DNA from: Pilatotrama ljubarskyi
Taxonomy: Eukaryota > Basidiomycota > Agaricomycetes > Polyporales > Polyporaceae
NCBI GenBank assembly: GCA_022385805.1
Contig: MU277792.1
Coordinates: 1 to 52,687, forward strand
Length of the DNA stretch: 52,687 nucleotides
Direction of reading: 5' to 3'
Shown: one piece after another, positions 12,808 to 24,159 of the stretch
Layout: each line of letters opens with the position of its first letter
Numbering within the stretch: position 1 is the stretch's first letter
Notes under the pieces: model-generated
Told to the model about the DNA's origin: nothing
The model's database searches: none
The model's input: only the letters and a program-made list of their open reading frames with translations
Position numbers and translations under genes: made by a program

Positions 12808-13537
12808 CTATAGCGCGGTGTGGCCGCCGGTTGAGCCGAAGCCGCCTGCACCGCGAAGAGTCTCGTCGAGGTCCTACGGACGGGTGCGTGAGATGAAAGC
12901 ACGATATGAATACATCTGATACGCACCTGAACCTCGACGACGTCTGGGGTGACGATACGCTCAAGGATGAGCTGTGCGATGCGGTCGCCCTCGTTCACTG
13001 TAGCTTGCTTGAGCAAGATCCCATTATGTAGCGCTCGGGACAACGTACCGGTGAAGTCCTGATCGGAAAGATTGAAGAGGAGAACAAAGACAATACCTCG
13101 ATAGTCTGCGTCGATGACGCCAGCTCCGGTGTCGATCATGAATTTTGATGCTGCATCCGACGAGTGAGCGTTCTGAGAGTAGATATGCGAGCAGAAATGG
13201 ACGCACCGAGGCCACTACGAGGCGCGACGCGTCCGTATGTGCCGGCGGGGACAGCGACGGAGATTTGGGTATCGACGAGAGCCTTGCCGCGCGCCGGGAT
13301 GACCTTCGTTTCCGCGCTGCAGATTGTTCAGCACAAATATTTCGTCTCTTACGTGCTTAACATGTACCTGTAGAGGTCATAACCGGCGGCGAGGGCAGAC
13401 CCGCGCGTAGGCAGTCGTGCCTTGTCGGAGTGGCGCTTGATGAGGAGGCCGGCGACGGGGGCGAGGTTGGACTTGTCGTTCTCTGGAGCAGGAGACATCT
13501 TGCGCTTCTTGACCTGGGGAGAGTCGACGTCGGACAT
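12808..13537 (-). CDS. DUT1: dUTPase (deoxyuridine 5'-triphosphate nucleotidohydrolase)
   Basis: The enzyme hydrolyses dUTP to dUMP and pyrophosphate, keeping uracil out of DNA and feeding dTMP synthesis. Five minus-strand exons give 172 aa: 13368-13537, 13207-13316, 13049-13150, 12927-12997 and 12808-12873. All five trimeric-dUTPase motifs are visible: [35 protein letters not shown] and the Gly-rich [10 protein letters not shown] near the C-terminus. The N-terminal 30 residues are basic (VKKRKMSP) and could be a nuclear localisation signal. The start chosen is the ATG at 13537; an ATG or alternative codon further upstream would only lengthen the disordered head. The gene is divergent from a PIP-box protein 192 bp away. 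Confidence 0.95.
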
Positions 13538-13729
13538 GGACGTTAGAAAGAGAGAGGGCTGGGAGGACGGGAGTGCGTGCAAGACTCTTGAGACACAGAC
13601 GCGTCGGCGGAGTGTGAAACCGTGTCAACTCCGCCACCACGCGGTCACGCGCATCTCACGCTTCTCTCTCTGCCACGCACCATTCCGTCATCTCCGCCAC
13701 ACACACCTTCTCGTGCACTGCGTACGAGC
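13538..13729. promoter_or_regulatory. Bidirectional promoter, dUTPase / PIP-box protein
   Basis: This 192-bp shared upstream region contains ACGCGTCGG at 13600 and CACGCGGTCACGCGC near 13640-13655. The ACGCGT hexamer at 13600-13605 is the core of the MCB element, bound by MBF at G1/S in fungi. That fits a DNA-synthesis pair, but functional use is inferred. Confidence 0.45.
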
Positions 13730-15650
13730 ATGCCCCTCGATATCTCCGGGGCCCAGCTGCCCCTCACTGCGTTCTTTGGCTCCCGGTCATCACAGCAGGC
13801 CACACCGCAAGCCAAGCGCAAGCTGCGCAGAGTCTCCACAAAGCGCAAGGCTTCTCCAGGACAGGAGCGCGACGCAGAACCACCCAAGAAGAAGGCCAAG
13901 CAGAAGGAGAACTGCACCCCTTTGGCTATCGAAGGATCCGAGGATTCCAGCGATGAGGTCGGTAAACCCGACAGTAGCTCGCGGCGTGAGAGCGTTGTAG
14001 TGGCCGCATCTTCGAGGGTTCAGGCCGACGCGGACGGCGCCGACATAGCTGATGAAGCAACGAAGAAAACGCCCCTATCCCCTCACCGCCATCGCTTGAG
14101 AGACGTGCATCAGGACGAAGAGGCCATCGGAAACTTGAGGAACCCCTCCATGACTTCGAACACAACAATCACCGGCGACGGGTCACCGACGACGCCCACA
14201 GGACGCATACGTACCCGTCCGCTCTCTGCAGCATCTCTCCCTTCCCCGCCTCTCACAGCTCCGAACTATAACCGTCTCAGAAAGTCCCATGACGACGATA
14301 CCGCATCACCTCGAACCCGCCCAGAGCATACATCTGCTTCCAATGGTGAGGACGCAAGCAGCTGCTGACCTTGGCGATGAGCTCATTTTCGTGCAATCCC
14401 CTTCCCAGCCTCATCTTCTTCTGGTGCTGCCAGTGCGCAAGCGGTAGGAAACAAGAATACCATGGTGCTACGATCCCCACACAGAGGGCGGGAAGCACCT
14501 ATGCCGCCTCCGCCCGTGCCGGACAAAGCATCCTCTTCGTCCGTTCCAGTCAGACCTAGCCTCCGTCCGCCTCACTCTTCATCTTCAGATGATTGGGTAC
14601 CCTCTTCTCAGACGCAAGAGCTCTCAATCCCTCCACTCGACCGATGGAAGGGCAAAGACAAGTGCTCGGACGGTGTACCGCATACACCTATGGACCAAAT
14701 GGCGCAGGTCGTGCCCAGCTCGCAAAGTAACGAGCGGGAGATGCGAATATCAGACGTCCTTCCACCAGCAACTGATTTCTACACGACACCTGTCTCCCCT
14801 CTGCGGCCGAATGACTCACCGATTACCCCTCTTATACCGGATTCTAATGGCGATCTGACTCCAGGTTCACCGCTGAAGGAGACCGTTGAGAGCTCCCAGA
14901 GTCAGTCAGAGCACGATCTAACAGCTTCAATGGCTGAATCGCTCGGGGCGCGACAATCCGCTCTGTCATGGTGCGTCACTTTCCTTCATACCAGAACTCC
15001 CATGGACTCTTGCACCCCACAGGGGAAAACGCCACAACCCGGTTCAGACTCCTTCGTCCCCACTACGACCGGCGGAATCTCAGGACTACGACGCACAAGA
15101 CGAGTATTCGCAATCACAAGATGCCTACTCCCAAGCGTCCACATTCACCTCCCCTTCCCGCAGCCCCTCCTCTTCACAATACACGGACGCCTCCTACTCG
15201 TCCTCTCTGGAGCCCTATCCGATTACGCCGTCGCAGGTGCGCCGGTTCAAGGACATGTTCAAGGGCCGGGACGAGTTTGGGAACGAGCTGCCGTTAGCCA
15301 GTCCGCTCAAGTGCAGTGACAGGGCGCAATCGCGTTCGGCCTCACGCTCGCCCTCACCATCCCCTTCGCCGAGTTCGAGACGGGTCGCACGCTGGGAGGC
15401 TGCTCACGAGGGCTCATCTCCGAGTTCCACCCCGCGTAGGCGGGGCGCTCCGCTGTCGTACTCATACGCGGAACGTCCGCCGCGCTCGAGCTTGCGCGAT
15501 GCTGATGAAGACGACCGGCTGGAAGGTGCCCCGGAGACTCCGCAGGGCATTCCGCAGGACGCTACGCAAGAGTCGCAGCTCCCGACGCCGGTGCGCCACT
15601 TCCTCGACATGTTTGACGAGAGTCATCCTTCGCGTGCATCCTCTTCTTGA
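13730..15650 (+). CDS. PIP-box protein, otherwise uncharacterised (PCNA-binding candidate)
   Basis: I do not recognise the family. Exons 13730-14345, 14409-14970 and 15023-15650 give 601 aa. Residues 9-16 read QLPLTAFF, a full PCNA-interacting (PIP) box with Q9, L12, F15 and F16. Basic residues follow (KRKLRR and KKKAKQK, a likely nuclear signal). The rest is Ser/Pro/Asp-rich and probably disordered, with many SP/TP sites that could be CDK targets. Two related motifs near the end, VRRFKDMF and VRHFLDMF, are the only other patterned segments. The first is about 140 residues before the C-terminus and the second about 15 residues before it. The gene shares a short promoter with dUTPase, which suggests a replication or repair role. 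Confidence 0.7.
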
Positions 15651-16112
15651 GGCTGACGAGTGCCTTTCCCCTGGTGTTCCGGTTCTACTCGTCTACCGGC
15701 ATAATTGATTGTCTTGATTGTACATCGTATATCACAGGATTATGTACTATTGGAACTTCATGCCGTAGCGAACGCTCCTTCCTTGCGCTCGGCGTGAGGC
15801 TTGGATGTGTCTTTTTCGAAGCATCGTGCAAGCCAGGCTGATAATTGTGAGCCGCAGACGTTCCTCTGCGATAGGAGAGGCGGACAACCAGAGAGATACG
15901 CCCGGGCCAGACTTTCGGGGGCGCTGACGGTGTCAGCCACGCGCGAACCACCTCCGTTGCGCAAGTATCACCGCAGAGACTATTCGTAGAGCTCCCTCTT
16001 CCTTCACCTACGCACCTTCCACACGTTCTCCGCTACTCATTCATCGTTTCCATTGCTCCTGCTGTTGCTGTAACCGACCTACTCCAGCAGTACTAGTACG
16101 AAGCTCGCGATC
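15651..16112. other. Intergenic, UTRs only
   Basis: This holds the 3' region of the PIP-box gene followed by the promoter and pyrimidine-rich leader of the coiled-coil gene. No further gene or repeat was seen. Confidence 0.4.
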
Positions 16113-16818
16113 ATGTCGGTGATTGGCGACCGCGGGACGAAGAAGCTTGAGAAGCTCATGGCTCAGGAGGCCAAGGCGGAGAAGAAGAACATCGCGCACG
16201 CGCTCAAGGACGTGAAGAAGGCGGAGAAGGCCGTGAAGAAGAGCGTGAAGGTGCGTCTTCTCCGCCCCAGGCTGTTCCGTCCGTCCTTGCCCTTCTCTCG
16301 CCCCTTCCGCGAGTCCCAATACCAGTGCGCGTGCTGATCGGTGCGGTATGCGCGGCGTACTAGGCGGTGGAGAAGGCACAGAAGGGAAGGGAGAAGACGG
16401 TGAAGAAGGAGCAATCGGCGGAGAAGGCGCTCATCAAGGCGAAGCACAAGCACGCCGACGCGCTCGAGGGCGAGGTGAATGCAGAGACCACTGTCAACGT
16501 GCGTGGCCGGTCTTTCCTCCGCATCCGCGTGTTCTCGGAGCTCACACTACGCTCTTGCAGCTGCGGCGCGAGAAGGAGGGCGAGAGGGACCGGGGCGTCC
16601 AGCAGGCACAACAGGACCTGGATAGTTTCCAGTCCACGATGGAAGCGAACGCTGTGAGTGCGAGCTCTGGTGGCTGACCGGTAACACGTTAGGCTGATGT
16701 GGCGCATATATTCGCTTTGCAGCGAGACAGGGTGTCGCGCCTGGCAGAGGTGTTGGCGCATTTTGGACAGGAGGACGAACACGTTCCGTCCTCTGCAGAG
16801 TTGGCATCGCGGTTGTGA
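16113..16818 (+). CDS. Small basic coiled-coil protein (possible Ncp1-type DNA-binding protein)
   Basis: Four exons, 16113-16250, 16364-16498, 16561-16653 and 16723-16818, give 153 aa. The protein is almost entirely charged helix rich in Lys, Glu and Ala: LEKLMAQEAKAEKKN, then DVKKAEKAVKKSVK, KAQKGREKTVKKEQ and so on. This predicts a continuous coiled coil to about residue 125 with a short Ser-ended tail. Introns are all phase 0 and fall between helical heptads. Short proteins of this look are common in Agaricomycetes, some labelled DNA-binding protein Ncp1, but I recall that label only loosely. No enzymatic motif is present. Confidence 0.65.
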
Positions 16819-17062
16819 ATTCGTGCTTCGGCAGTTTGAGGGATTATAGTGTTCATGTTCATTTCTGGGTTTCTTGCTAGATCTTTTGGATCAATATTCC
16901 CGGTGAAGCGCGCAGGACTTGTCTGAGCAGTCAACATACAATGGTTAGCTAAGGTAAGGCATGTCGGAACGCACCTAGTACGAGCTATGGTCCTGGCGGT
17001 CGGAAAGAAAAGCTCCTGCCTGTCGTTGGTCACGGTCATGTGCCCCGACGCGTCCACGCGAC

Positions 17063-18696
17063 ATGCGGTGTCTCAGGCCATCGACCCGCCCTCTTAGGTC
17101 TCTCACTGCCGCAACCGCTTCGCCCGTCGCGCTCGTCCATGACATTGGCTCTCGTCAACCAACAAGAACTTCAAGCAACTATCGGCGCATCGACATGGAC
17201 CTCGTCTTGCGTGCGTATCACTTGCCACAGCTTCCACCAGCCATCATCCTGACCAGCGATTCAGCCAGATCTAACGCATATACCCAAGTCTCTGAGCTAG
17301 AGGAGCAAGGACCCGCAGAAGAGTCCCTGAACCAGACGCATATAGGGCTGATCTCTGCTGTCCAGCGCAAGCTCTCCATGTCCTCCTTCGGCTCTCTCTT
17401 TGCTGCGTACCGTGCCTCCCTCCAACAAGACCTACAAGACACTTTCGGCGATCCTGACTCCTCAAAGCCTCAACCCGCACAGTTAGACCAGTCTTCTTTT
17501 GCTGTGCAATCGTTCGCTACCAAATTGCCCGCGCGTTCACGCTCTGGATCAACTTCCGCACAACAGTCACGATGCCGCGCTTCATCTGTGTCTGGCGGGC
17601 TGTCCTTCTCCGGTCTGAAGGAAGCCGTCTCGAATATCGCTGCCCGAGGACGAGCTCGCTCTGCTTCTCTTACTGCTGTTGCCTACTCACCCGGCGCCGG
17701 CTTGTATGCTTCATCCCAATCGGATACCATTGTACTGGCAACCCGCCCTGTTCTTGCTCCTCTTGCTCGTCTCCCCGGTGCTAGTGGGACCCACTTTGGC
17801 GGTGCATTCAACCCTTTGGCTTCCGAGTCTGAATACTTCATTGGGTACCATGGCTGCTCCTTCCCCCAAGAGTCCGGGAATGTGTGTGGCTGTGAATCGA
17901 CAGAAACCTGTTGTCTGCGGGAATACACCGCAGACAAGCTCCATGATGCAGCGTGGCGCGAGGAGATCAGGAAGGGGAAACGGCCGCAATTCGAGACGCT
18001 AGTGAGTGCGCCGTGGATGGCCTCTTTAGCGTGTTCTCACTCGCGAACTTGCAGCCTGACGGCCGATGTAAACCCGCTACTCAGAATCTCCGAGCAGCTG
18101 GGCAGGTTCCGACATCGTCCGGCATTGTCAGCCGGACCAGCATTCGTGGAGACTCGGGAGAATGGTGTGGTCTCGGGTATGCGCTGCAAGTCAGCAAGAC
18201 GGACCATGTTGGGGTTTCCGTCGCGAAAGACGCTCGGGAGGGGCAGTACTCAAAGGTGAGTAGTACTGGTTTTACGACATAATAGAGACTGACCCGTGAG
18301 GACTGGGTTTGATTCCGAAATCTTCAGAGTCGGGAGGCGTGGGCAGTTCTGCACTTGGGCGCCGAGGGTGAAGAGGAGGGAGAATACAAACGATGGAAGG
18401 CATGGCACATGCAGCTCGAGCTGGAGCAAAGGGGGGAGGGTTCGGTGAGTTAGTATCGAGCTAGTGAGTCTACTTCGGGCATGGCCGGCTATCTCGATAG
18501 CAATAGGGGAAGAAAACTTGTTCCGCTGTCCAGCGAGAACGGGAAGTGCGTCTCTCAGACTGTCATTGCGATTCAATGCTTACGAGCCTGTATTGGTACA
18601 TAGCTGGCCCTCGCAGCTTGTATCTCGTCTCCGCGCACTGGCCGCGTCTTCGAGTGTGCTTTCGCTACCCGTGATCCAGGAGCTGAGAGAAAATAG
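17063..18696 (+). CDS. Conserved-looking protein of unknown function
   Basis: I do not recognise the family. The most consistent chain is 17063 (or 17195)-18001, 18055-18255, 18328-18444, 18507-18545 and 18604-18696, giving 462 aa from the first ATG or 418 aa from the second (MDLVLRAYHLPQ). The first 44 residues are Arg/Ser/Thr-rich and could be a targeting peptide or untranslated. The middle is Ser/Ala-rich. A Cys-rich patch (NVCGCESTETCCLREYTADK) and an acidic helix (GAEGEEEGEYKRWKAWHMQL) stand out. The last two exons are less certain: a longer alternative frame runs to 18802 but would need a poor donor at the end of exon 3. The gene lies 188 bp before ESF2 on the same strand. Confidence 0.5.
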
Positions 18697-18884
18697 ACTA
18701 CCATCCGTTTCCCCCCGGGCTATAGGTCGCGAAATGAAGGAAAAGAGCGACAGCAGCCTGGTGTTGGTCTGCAAGGCGGAAACAGAGGAGCACTCGCCGT
18801 GACCTCACCGGCACAGCCACCAGGATTTGTTTGGTTTTGCTTGCCGGACATCTTCCTCCTGGCTCCCGCGTCTCATTGCACAAA

Positions 18885-19969
18885 ATGTCTGCCACCGATC
18901 CTCGATTTGCAGCCCTTGCCGGCCCAGAATTCGCCCAGGAGCCCCAGGGCGGTCCTTCCATACTACACTCACACGGTGAGGACGAGGGCGAGCACAGCGC
19001 CTCGGAAGACGACCACCATTCGGGCGCCGAGAGCAGTGCGTCCGGATCCGAGGGTGAGGAAGGAGAGGATGGGGAGGACGACCGGGAACATGACGAGAGA
19101 AGAGGATTAGGGGAAGGAATGGACCCTCGCGGTTTTGCTGGACCATCCGAGAAGACCGTCAAGCCCCTCACTCCCGAAGCACTCGCTGCCTTCAAGGCGG
19201 CCCAGGAGAGAGCAGGTGTCATTTACATCTCTCGAATACCGCCCGGCATGCAGCCTGCGAAGGTGCGCCATCTCATGAGCGCATATGGCGAAGTCGGGAG
19301 AGTCTACTTGCAACAAGAAGGTACGTATCTCTTCTATGCTAGACGGTTCCTGATGTAACAAAGCTCGCAGATGCAAAGCGGGCGTACCTTCGGCGGAAGT
19401 ACACTTCAACGAAGAAGCCTCACTATACGGAGGGCTGGGTAGAGTTCAAGGACAAGCGGGTAGCGCGCTCGGTGGCAGAAATGCTGAACGCACAGCCGAT
19501 TGGAGGGAAGAAGGGGTCTCGGTGGCGGGACGACGTCTGGACGATGAAGTACTTGCCGAAGTTCAAGTGGAATATGCTCACGGAGCAAATCGGTAAGTTT
19601 CTCTTGCATGTGCATCTTCCACCGTCTCTAACATACTCAACAGCGCATGAAGCCGCCGTACACCAGGCGCAGCTGCGTGTCGAGCTCTCGCAATCGCGGA
19701 AAGAGCAGCGGGAGTACCTCAAGAACGTCGAGCTTGCGCGTGTGCTGGATAAGCGGGCACAGCGCAAACGAAAGGCGGCCGACGGTGGCGAGGGCGCGGA
19801 GGAAAGTATGCAGACGGAACACACAAGACCACAGAAGGTCTCGAAGCAGGATGAGACGCCTGCCGGTGCGAGGGCGCCGGCGAAGGAGAAACGGAAAAAG
19901 CCCAAGCCTGCAGAACCACGGCCTGATGCAGAGGCGCAGTTGGACACCGTCTTAGGCAGTATATTTTAG
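18885..19969 (+). CDS. ESF2: Pre-rRNA-processing protein ESF2 (ABT1 family)
   Basis: Esf2/ABT1 is a nucleolar RNA-binding protein of the SSU processome. It is needed for 18S rRNA maturation and stimulates Dbp8. Exons 18885-19320, 19371-19592 and 19644-19969 give 327 aa. An acidic, Ser/Glu/Asp-rich N-terminus (residues about 25-75) precedes an RRM-like domain beginning GVIYISRIPPGMQPAKVRHL. Its second half includes YTEGWVEFKDKRVAR and AEMLNAQPIGGKKGSRWRDD, followed by the family signature WTMKYLPKFKWNMLTEQI. A Lys/Arg-rich helical tail follows. The intron between the RNP halves is phase 1. Together with RRP8 it makes two rRNA-biogenesis genes in the window, but they are 22 kb apart. Confidence 0.92.
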
Positions 19970-20319
19970 TAGTAGAGACGATGCATCTTATAATATGTTT
20001 GTCTTTTTGCGAGAGGCCACAAGGAGGCGAAGGAGGGCGAAGGGAGTGATGACAAATAACGACATGTCTCACCAAGTCGTTCGGGCGGAGCTCGAAAGCG
20101 GGGCAGGAGGCCTGCGAAAGCGCTGCTGGTTGTTGGACAGCACGAACACAGTGAGCTTGCCTCAGCGAGCACTGACAACCCGGTGCTCGTCGTCGTGTCG
20201 CGATCTCAAGAGGTCTGTGCTTCCATAATGCTCGACTACTCTCTCTTAACCGCTTTCATGATCAGTCTTCGCTCAACCGCTTCTCTTTTCTCTCTCTCTT
20301 CAGCTTCTATCCTCTGAAT
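19970..20319. other. Intergenic, ESF2 3' flank and ARS2 promoter
   Basis: This 350-bp stretch ends in a pyrimidine-rich leader (TTCTCTTTTCTCTCTCTC) just before the ARS2 ATG, a common fungal promoter and leader feature. No other gene was seen. Confidence 0.4.
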
Positions 20320-23300
20320 ATGTCGTCTTGGTCTTCTGCTTATCCTCCTCCCCCGCCTCGCGGGCGGTCGCGTTCTCGCTCTCCTTACCGTACAGGGTAC
20401 CCTCCTAGGTCTTCGTACCCTGATCCGGCGTACCCCCAAGATCCCTACCGGGCCGATTGGGAGGCATACGATAGGGATAGAGCCTGGGCCAACTATGAGC
20501 GGGAGAGAGCAGTGTACGACTACGGGCGACGAGGGCGGAGTCGAAGTCCTCCGGGTGACGAAGGTACGTATGTTCTGTTGCGATATCAGGGCATCGGTAT
20601 TCAAGAATAGGTGTCCTTGTAGGAGGTAGGAAGCGCCGGCGCTCATTGTCCCCTTGGGAGCGAGACCGGTACGAGCCCAGACCGCGCTATAACGATGACT
20701 ACGGTATGCATTCCTATTCTGCTGCACTGAAATGATGCTTACATCGTATAGATGCCCATTCACGAGGACATGGGTACGATCGCGGACCTTACCCTCCCCC
20801 GCCACCGTACGGTTCCAACCGGCGGGCGCCCCCGGACCCTCATACCTTCGACTATCCCGCGACCTTGAAACAGTATGCAGAGTGGTTCAGGTACTACTTC
20901 CCCCAGCAAGCCATGGAAGAAGACAACGCGGACAAGGCTGCGGAGCAGGAGGCCGGCGATGGCAGTAAGCCTCGTAACGGTATCAGGTCCCGTTGGGAGA
21001 AGTACAAGAAGGAGTTTGCCGCTCAGCAGGTAAATACTTGATGACGCTCGTTACTCATATGTCATGCTCACAGACATGTCTGCAGCTCCAGCGGATGTTT
21101 GAGCACCACAGGAAGTCGCCGTGGTTTGCTGAGAAGTACGACCCCGCTCCCGAATTGCAAGCTATGCGCACGCGTGTCAGGAAGATCGGCTGGCGTGGGA
21201 GGATGGATGCTTTCCTCACGGATCTCGAGTCCGGCAAGTTCGACCCGGACTACAGTGCACCTGCGCCGGAGAGTGCCTCGCCTACTAAGGAGAATGCGAA
21301 CGGCGAGACGTCAGCCACCAATGGTGTAGGCGGCGATGCTACCGCTACTCCCGCCGAAGAGAACAAGCCTGCTGCTCCTCCTGCTGGTGAGGAAGACATG
21401 CAGTTCAACGTGGAGGCTGAGGAGGATGCCGGAGACAATGACGCGAACCGCGGAGGCGACAGGTCTAGGCGTCCACCTGCAAACCGCGGCGAGGAGGTTG
21501 CTGTCCCGCCCGAAGGCAATCAGGTCATGATCAGGACTATCCCTCCGGACATTGGACGTGCTAAACTTGAAGAGGTACGTACTGGCAATCGTGCATGGGG
21601 CATGTTGCGCTGACATGGGGTTTCAGTCCATCAGCAAGCTCCCTGGCTTCATTTACCTCGCGCTCGGTGACCCTCTACAAAAGAGGAACTACTACCGTGC
21701 TGGCTGGATCAAGTTCAGCGACGACGCCGACATGCCCTCTATCATGGCTGAGCTGTCGGAGAAGAAGGTACGTCCGAGTGCATAGGGATGGAAACGGCTG
21801 CTGACCACCCCATCACAGATCGAGGGCTTTAAGCTGCACGTCGCTCACATCACGAAACCGTTCGTCACCCGGGTGCGCTACACGCCTGAGGTCGCGAGCA
21901 AGCCGGACCGCCTAGTGAAGGATCTCCAGAATGCCAAGAAGCTGGCCGCTTTGCTCGAGGAGGAATACATGAGGCTGCGCAAGGCCAAGGTGGACGAGAA
22001 GCCTCAGAAGGAGGGAGAGTCTGCCAATGCCAACGGTGACCGTGCCGAGGCCCCCAATGAGGACACGACCATGGGCGACGCTACTACGGATGCTGAAGAT
22101 CCAGAACCCAGGGAGATGGGCAGCGAGGCTGTGGAAAGACGCGTCGAGAAGCTATTGGCAGATCTCCAAGAACAAGGAGCTGTGGATACCAGCGACGAGA
22201 GGGCCTTGGAAGCTAAGAGGGTACGCCTACCGAACGTTACGTTGCTGATCGCTATTAACCTGTATCTCTGGCAGACGGTGATAGCGTTGGACTTGTACCT
22301 GGCCTATCTTCGAGCTGCCTTCAACACATGCTACTACTGCGCAGTTGTTACAGACCATGTAGAAGAATTGCAGCGGAAGTGTGTGAAGCACCTGAGAAAG
22401 CCCATGTCGAAGATGTTGCTTCAAGAGGTGCAGGCTGAGGCTCAGAAGGCTGAGAAAGACCCCAAAGCTGAGGATGGTGCGGAGGCGGCGAAGGAGAAGG
22501 AGGTGAACATCAAGGACAAGCCTGCCGAGAACCGGGATTGGAAGCGCAACGGTAAGGCACTTCTCACGTCATGCTCCACAAGTAAGCTGATCTGTTGCAG
22601 ACGAGCGCTGGCTTGAGTGGCTTGATTCCAAGATAGCCTTGCTCATCAACCGTGACGGCGTCGATCCTCGAGACTACGGCGGCAAGAGTTATGAGGAGTA
22701 CGTGTCGGAGGCAGATACCCTTATTAACGGCAATGCTTACATGCTTCCAGGGAATTGTCTCGTGCTTGCGAGCCATACATCAAGCAAGAAGACGAGGGCA
22801 AGTTCAGGTGCAAGACGTGCCAGAAGTTGTTCAAGGCTACATCCTTCGTCGAGAAGCACATTGCGAACAAGCATCCCGACCTGATCAAGCAACTTGACGA
22901 GGTAGGCGCCTAGGTCGATATGATTATTGGTATTGCTGACCTTCACCTCTAGATTCCGTACTTCAACAACTTCGCACTTGACCCTCACCGCATACAACCG
23001 TTTGCGCATCCTCCTCAACCCGTCGGTTCCAGCCAGCCCCCTCCTCCTCAGGCCTACGGTCTTCAAGGCCCTGCTTTCGCCGCCGACTACGCGCGGCCGC
23101 CTCCATACCATGCTTATCAAGGCTATCCCCCATACCCAGGTTACTGGGATCCCTACGCATATCCGTACGGTGCGCCCTATCCCCCTCCACCTCCTCGCAG
23201 AGACGAGAGCGTCCCTGGACGCCGCCTCAGCGACAGGATCAGCGGTATCGCTCCCGGCTATGATCAGCCAATCGAGATGCCGTCTGTCCCGGCTTCCGCG

Positions 23301-23492
23301 GGGCTCCCTGCCAAGCCTGCTGTCTCTCTGGAACCTGGACCTGGAGTTCCGCGTCGCCGCGGCGGACCTGGCGGGCCTTCGCCACCGCCGCCTCCGGATG
23401 CGAAGGAGGATCCTCGGGCGCAGGCGGGGAAGAAGGTCAGCTACGTCGACGTCGACCGGGTCGCGGAGGGCGATGTGGAACTGACGTACTAG
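20320..23492 (+). CDS. ARS2/SERRATE-like RNA-metabolism zinc-finger protein
   Basis: ARS2 proteins bind the nuclear cap-binding complex and couple capped transcripts to processing, export or decay. Ten exons give 899 aa: 20320-20563, 20623-20703, 20752-21029, 21086-21574, 21627-21767, 21819-22220, 22275-22551, 22601-22697, 22751-22901 and 22953-23492. An Arg/Ser/Tyr/Pro-rich N-terminus is followed by the SERRATE/ARS2 N-domain (TFDYPATLKQYAEWFRYYFP). An RRM-like core comes next (MIRTIPPDIG, then YYRAGWIKFSDDADM). The helical LDLYLAYLRAAFNTCYYC segment is characteristic of the family. A single C2H2 finger (CKTCQKLFKATSFVEKHIANKH) closes the core. The tail is Pro/Gly/Tyr-rich. Confidence 0.93.
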
Positions 23493-24159
23493 TTCTTGTA
23501 CTACTGTTGCTGTGCATGTACATTCGCTTTTTTGTCACGCTCTCGGACTCGTCCTGCACCGCTCTGCGTGCCTCCAGGGGCGTTCCAGCACTGTCGTTTC
23601 ACCAGCGCCCCTTAATGTTTCAATGAGTTGTCTTCGCCCGGAGTCATCTCCGCATGAGCATGCCGCTTCAGCGTGTGGAATCGCGACGATCTGAGCATGG
23701 GAGGCTTCTGAACCAGTGGGGAGTGGATTTATATACGGACCGCGTATGGCTAGGCCCGCGAACGCGTCCCCCGATGAATCAATCATTTCTGGGCTCTGCT
23801 GCGTGTTGTTCCTGGCCCGCTGCGTTCGTGGAGACTGCGGGCCCCGCGCTGGCAGTTTGGCTCAGAGGGTAGCACCAACGCACCACACAGATTCCGCTCC
23901 CCCATCGACGTTGTTGTCGCCTGTTTGTGACGCGCAAGCCCGCTTTGCACCCGGCGCGCAAGCAACGGTCACGGTCTTTCCGCCAGCCAGGTCTCCGCCC
24001 TCCCTCGCGGCCTCCTCGCCGACCACAACGTCCTTCACGCTTTTCTTTCTCTGCTGCTCGTCTCTCTGTCTGCGCTGCTTGGCTTGTCTTCAAAGAGCCG
24101 CGTTTCTCGCCCTTCTAGGAGCCTGCTGGACGGTTCCGCCTACCTCGTGGCTATCACCC
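23493..24159. other. ARS2 3' flank and SSK1 upstream region
   Basis: This 667-bp region precedes SSK1. The SSK1 reading frame stays open upstream of the chosen ATG back to about 23716, including an in-frame ATG near 23746. An N-terminally extended product is therefore possible, though the extension (Ser/Pro/Cys/Leu-rich) looks unlike a conserved domain. No other gene was seen. Confidence 0.4.

Noticed and set aside
18464..18802. Longer final exon for the unknown gene ending at 18802
   Set aside because: It requires a phase that the strong GTGAGT donor of the preceding exon does not give. The alternative chain ending at 18696 has good donors and acceptors throughout.
23840..23880. A GGCAGTTTGGCTCAGAGGG-like stretch as a tRNA fragment
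   Set aside because: No T-arm GTTCRA box at the right distance and no foldable acceptor stem. No tRNA could be supported anywhere in the window.
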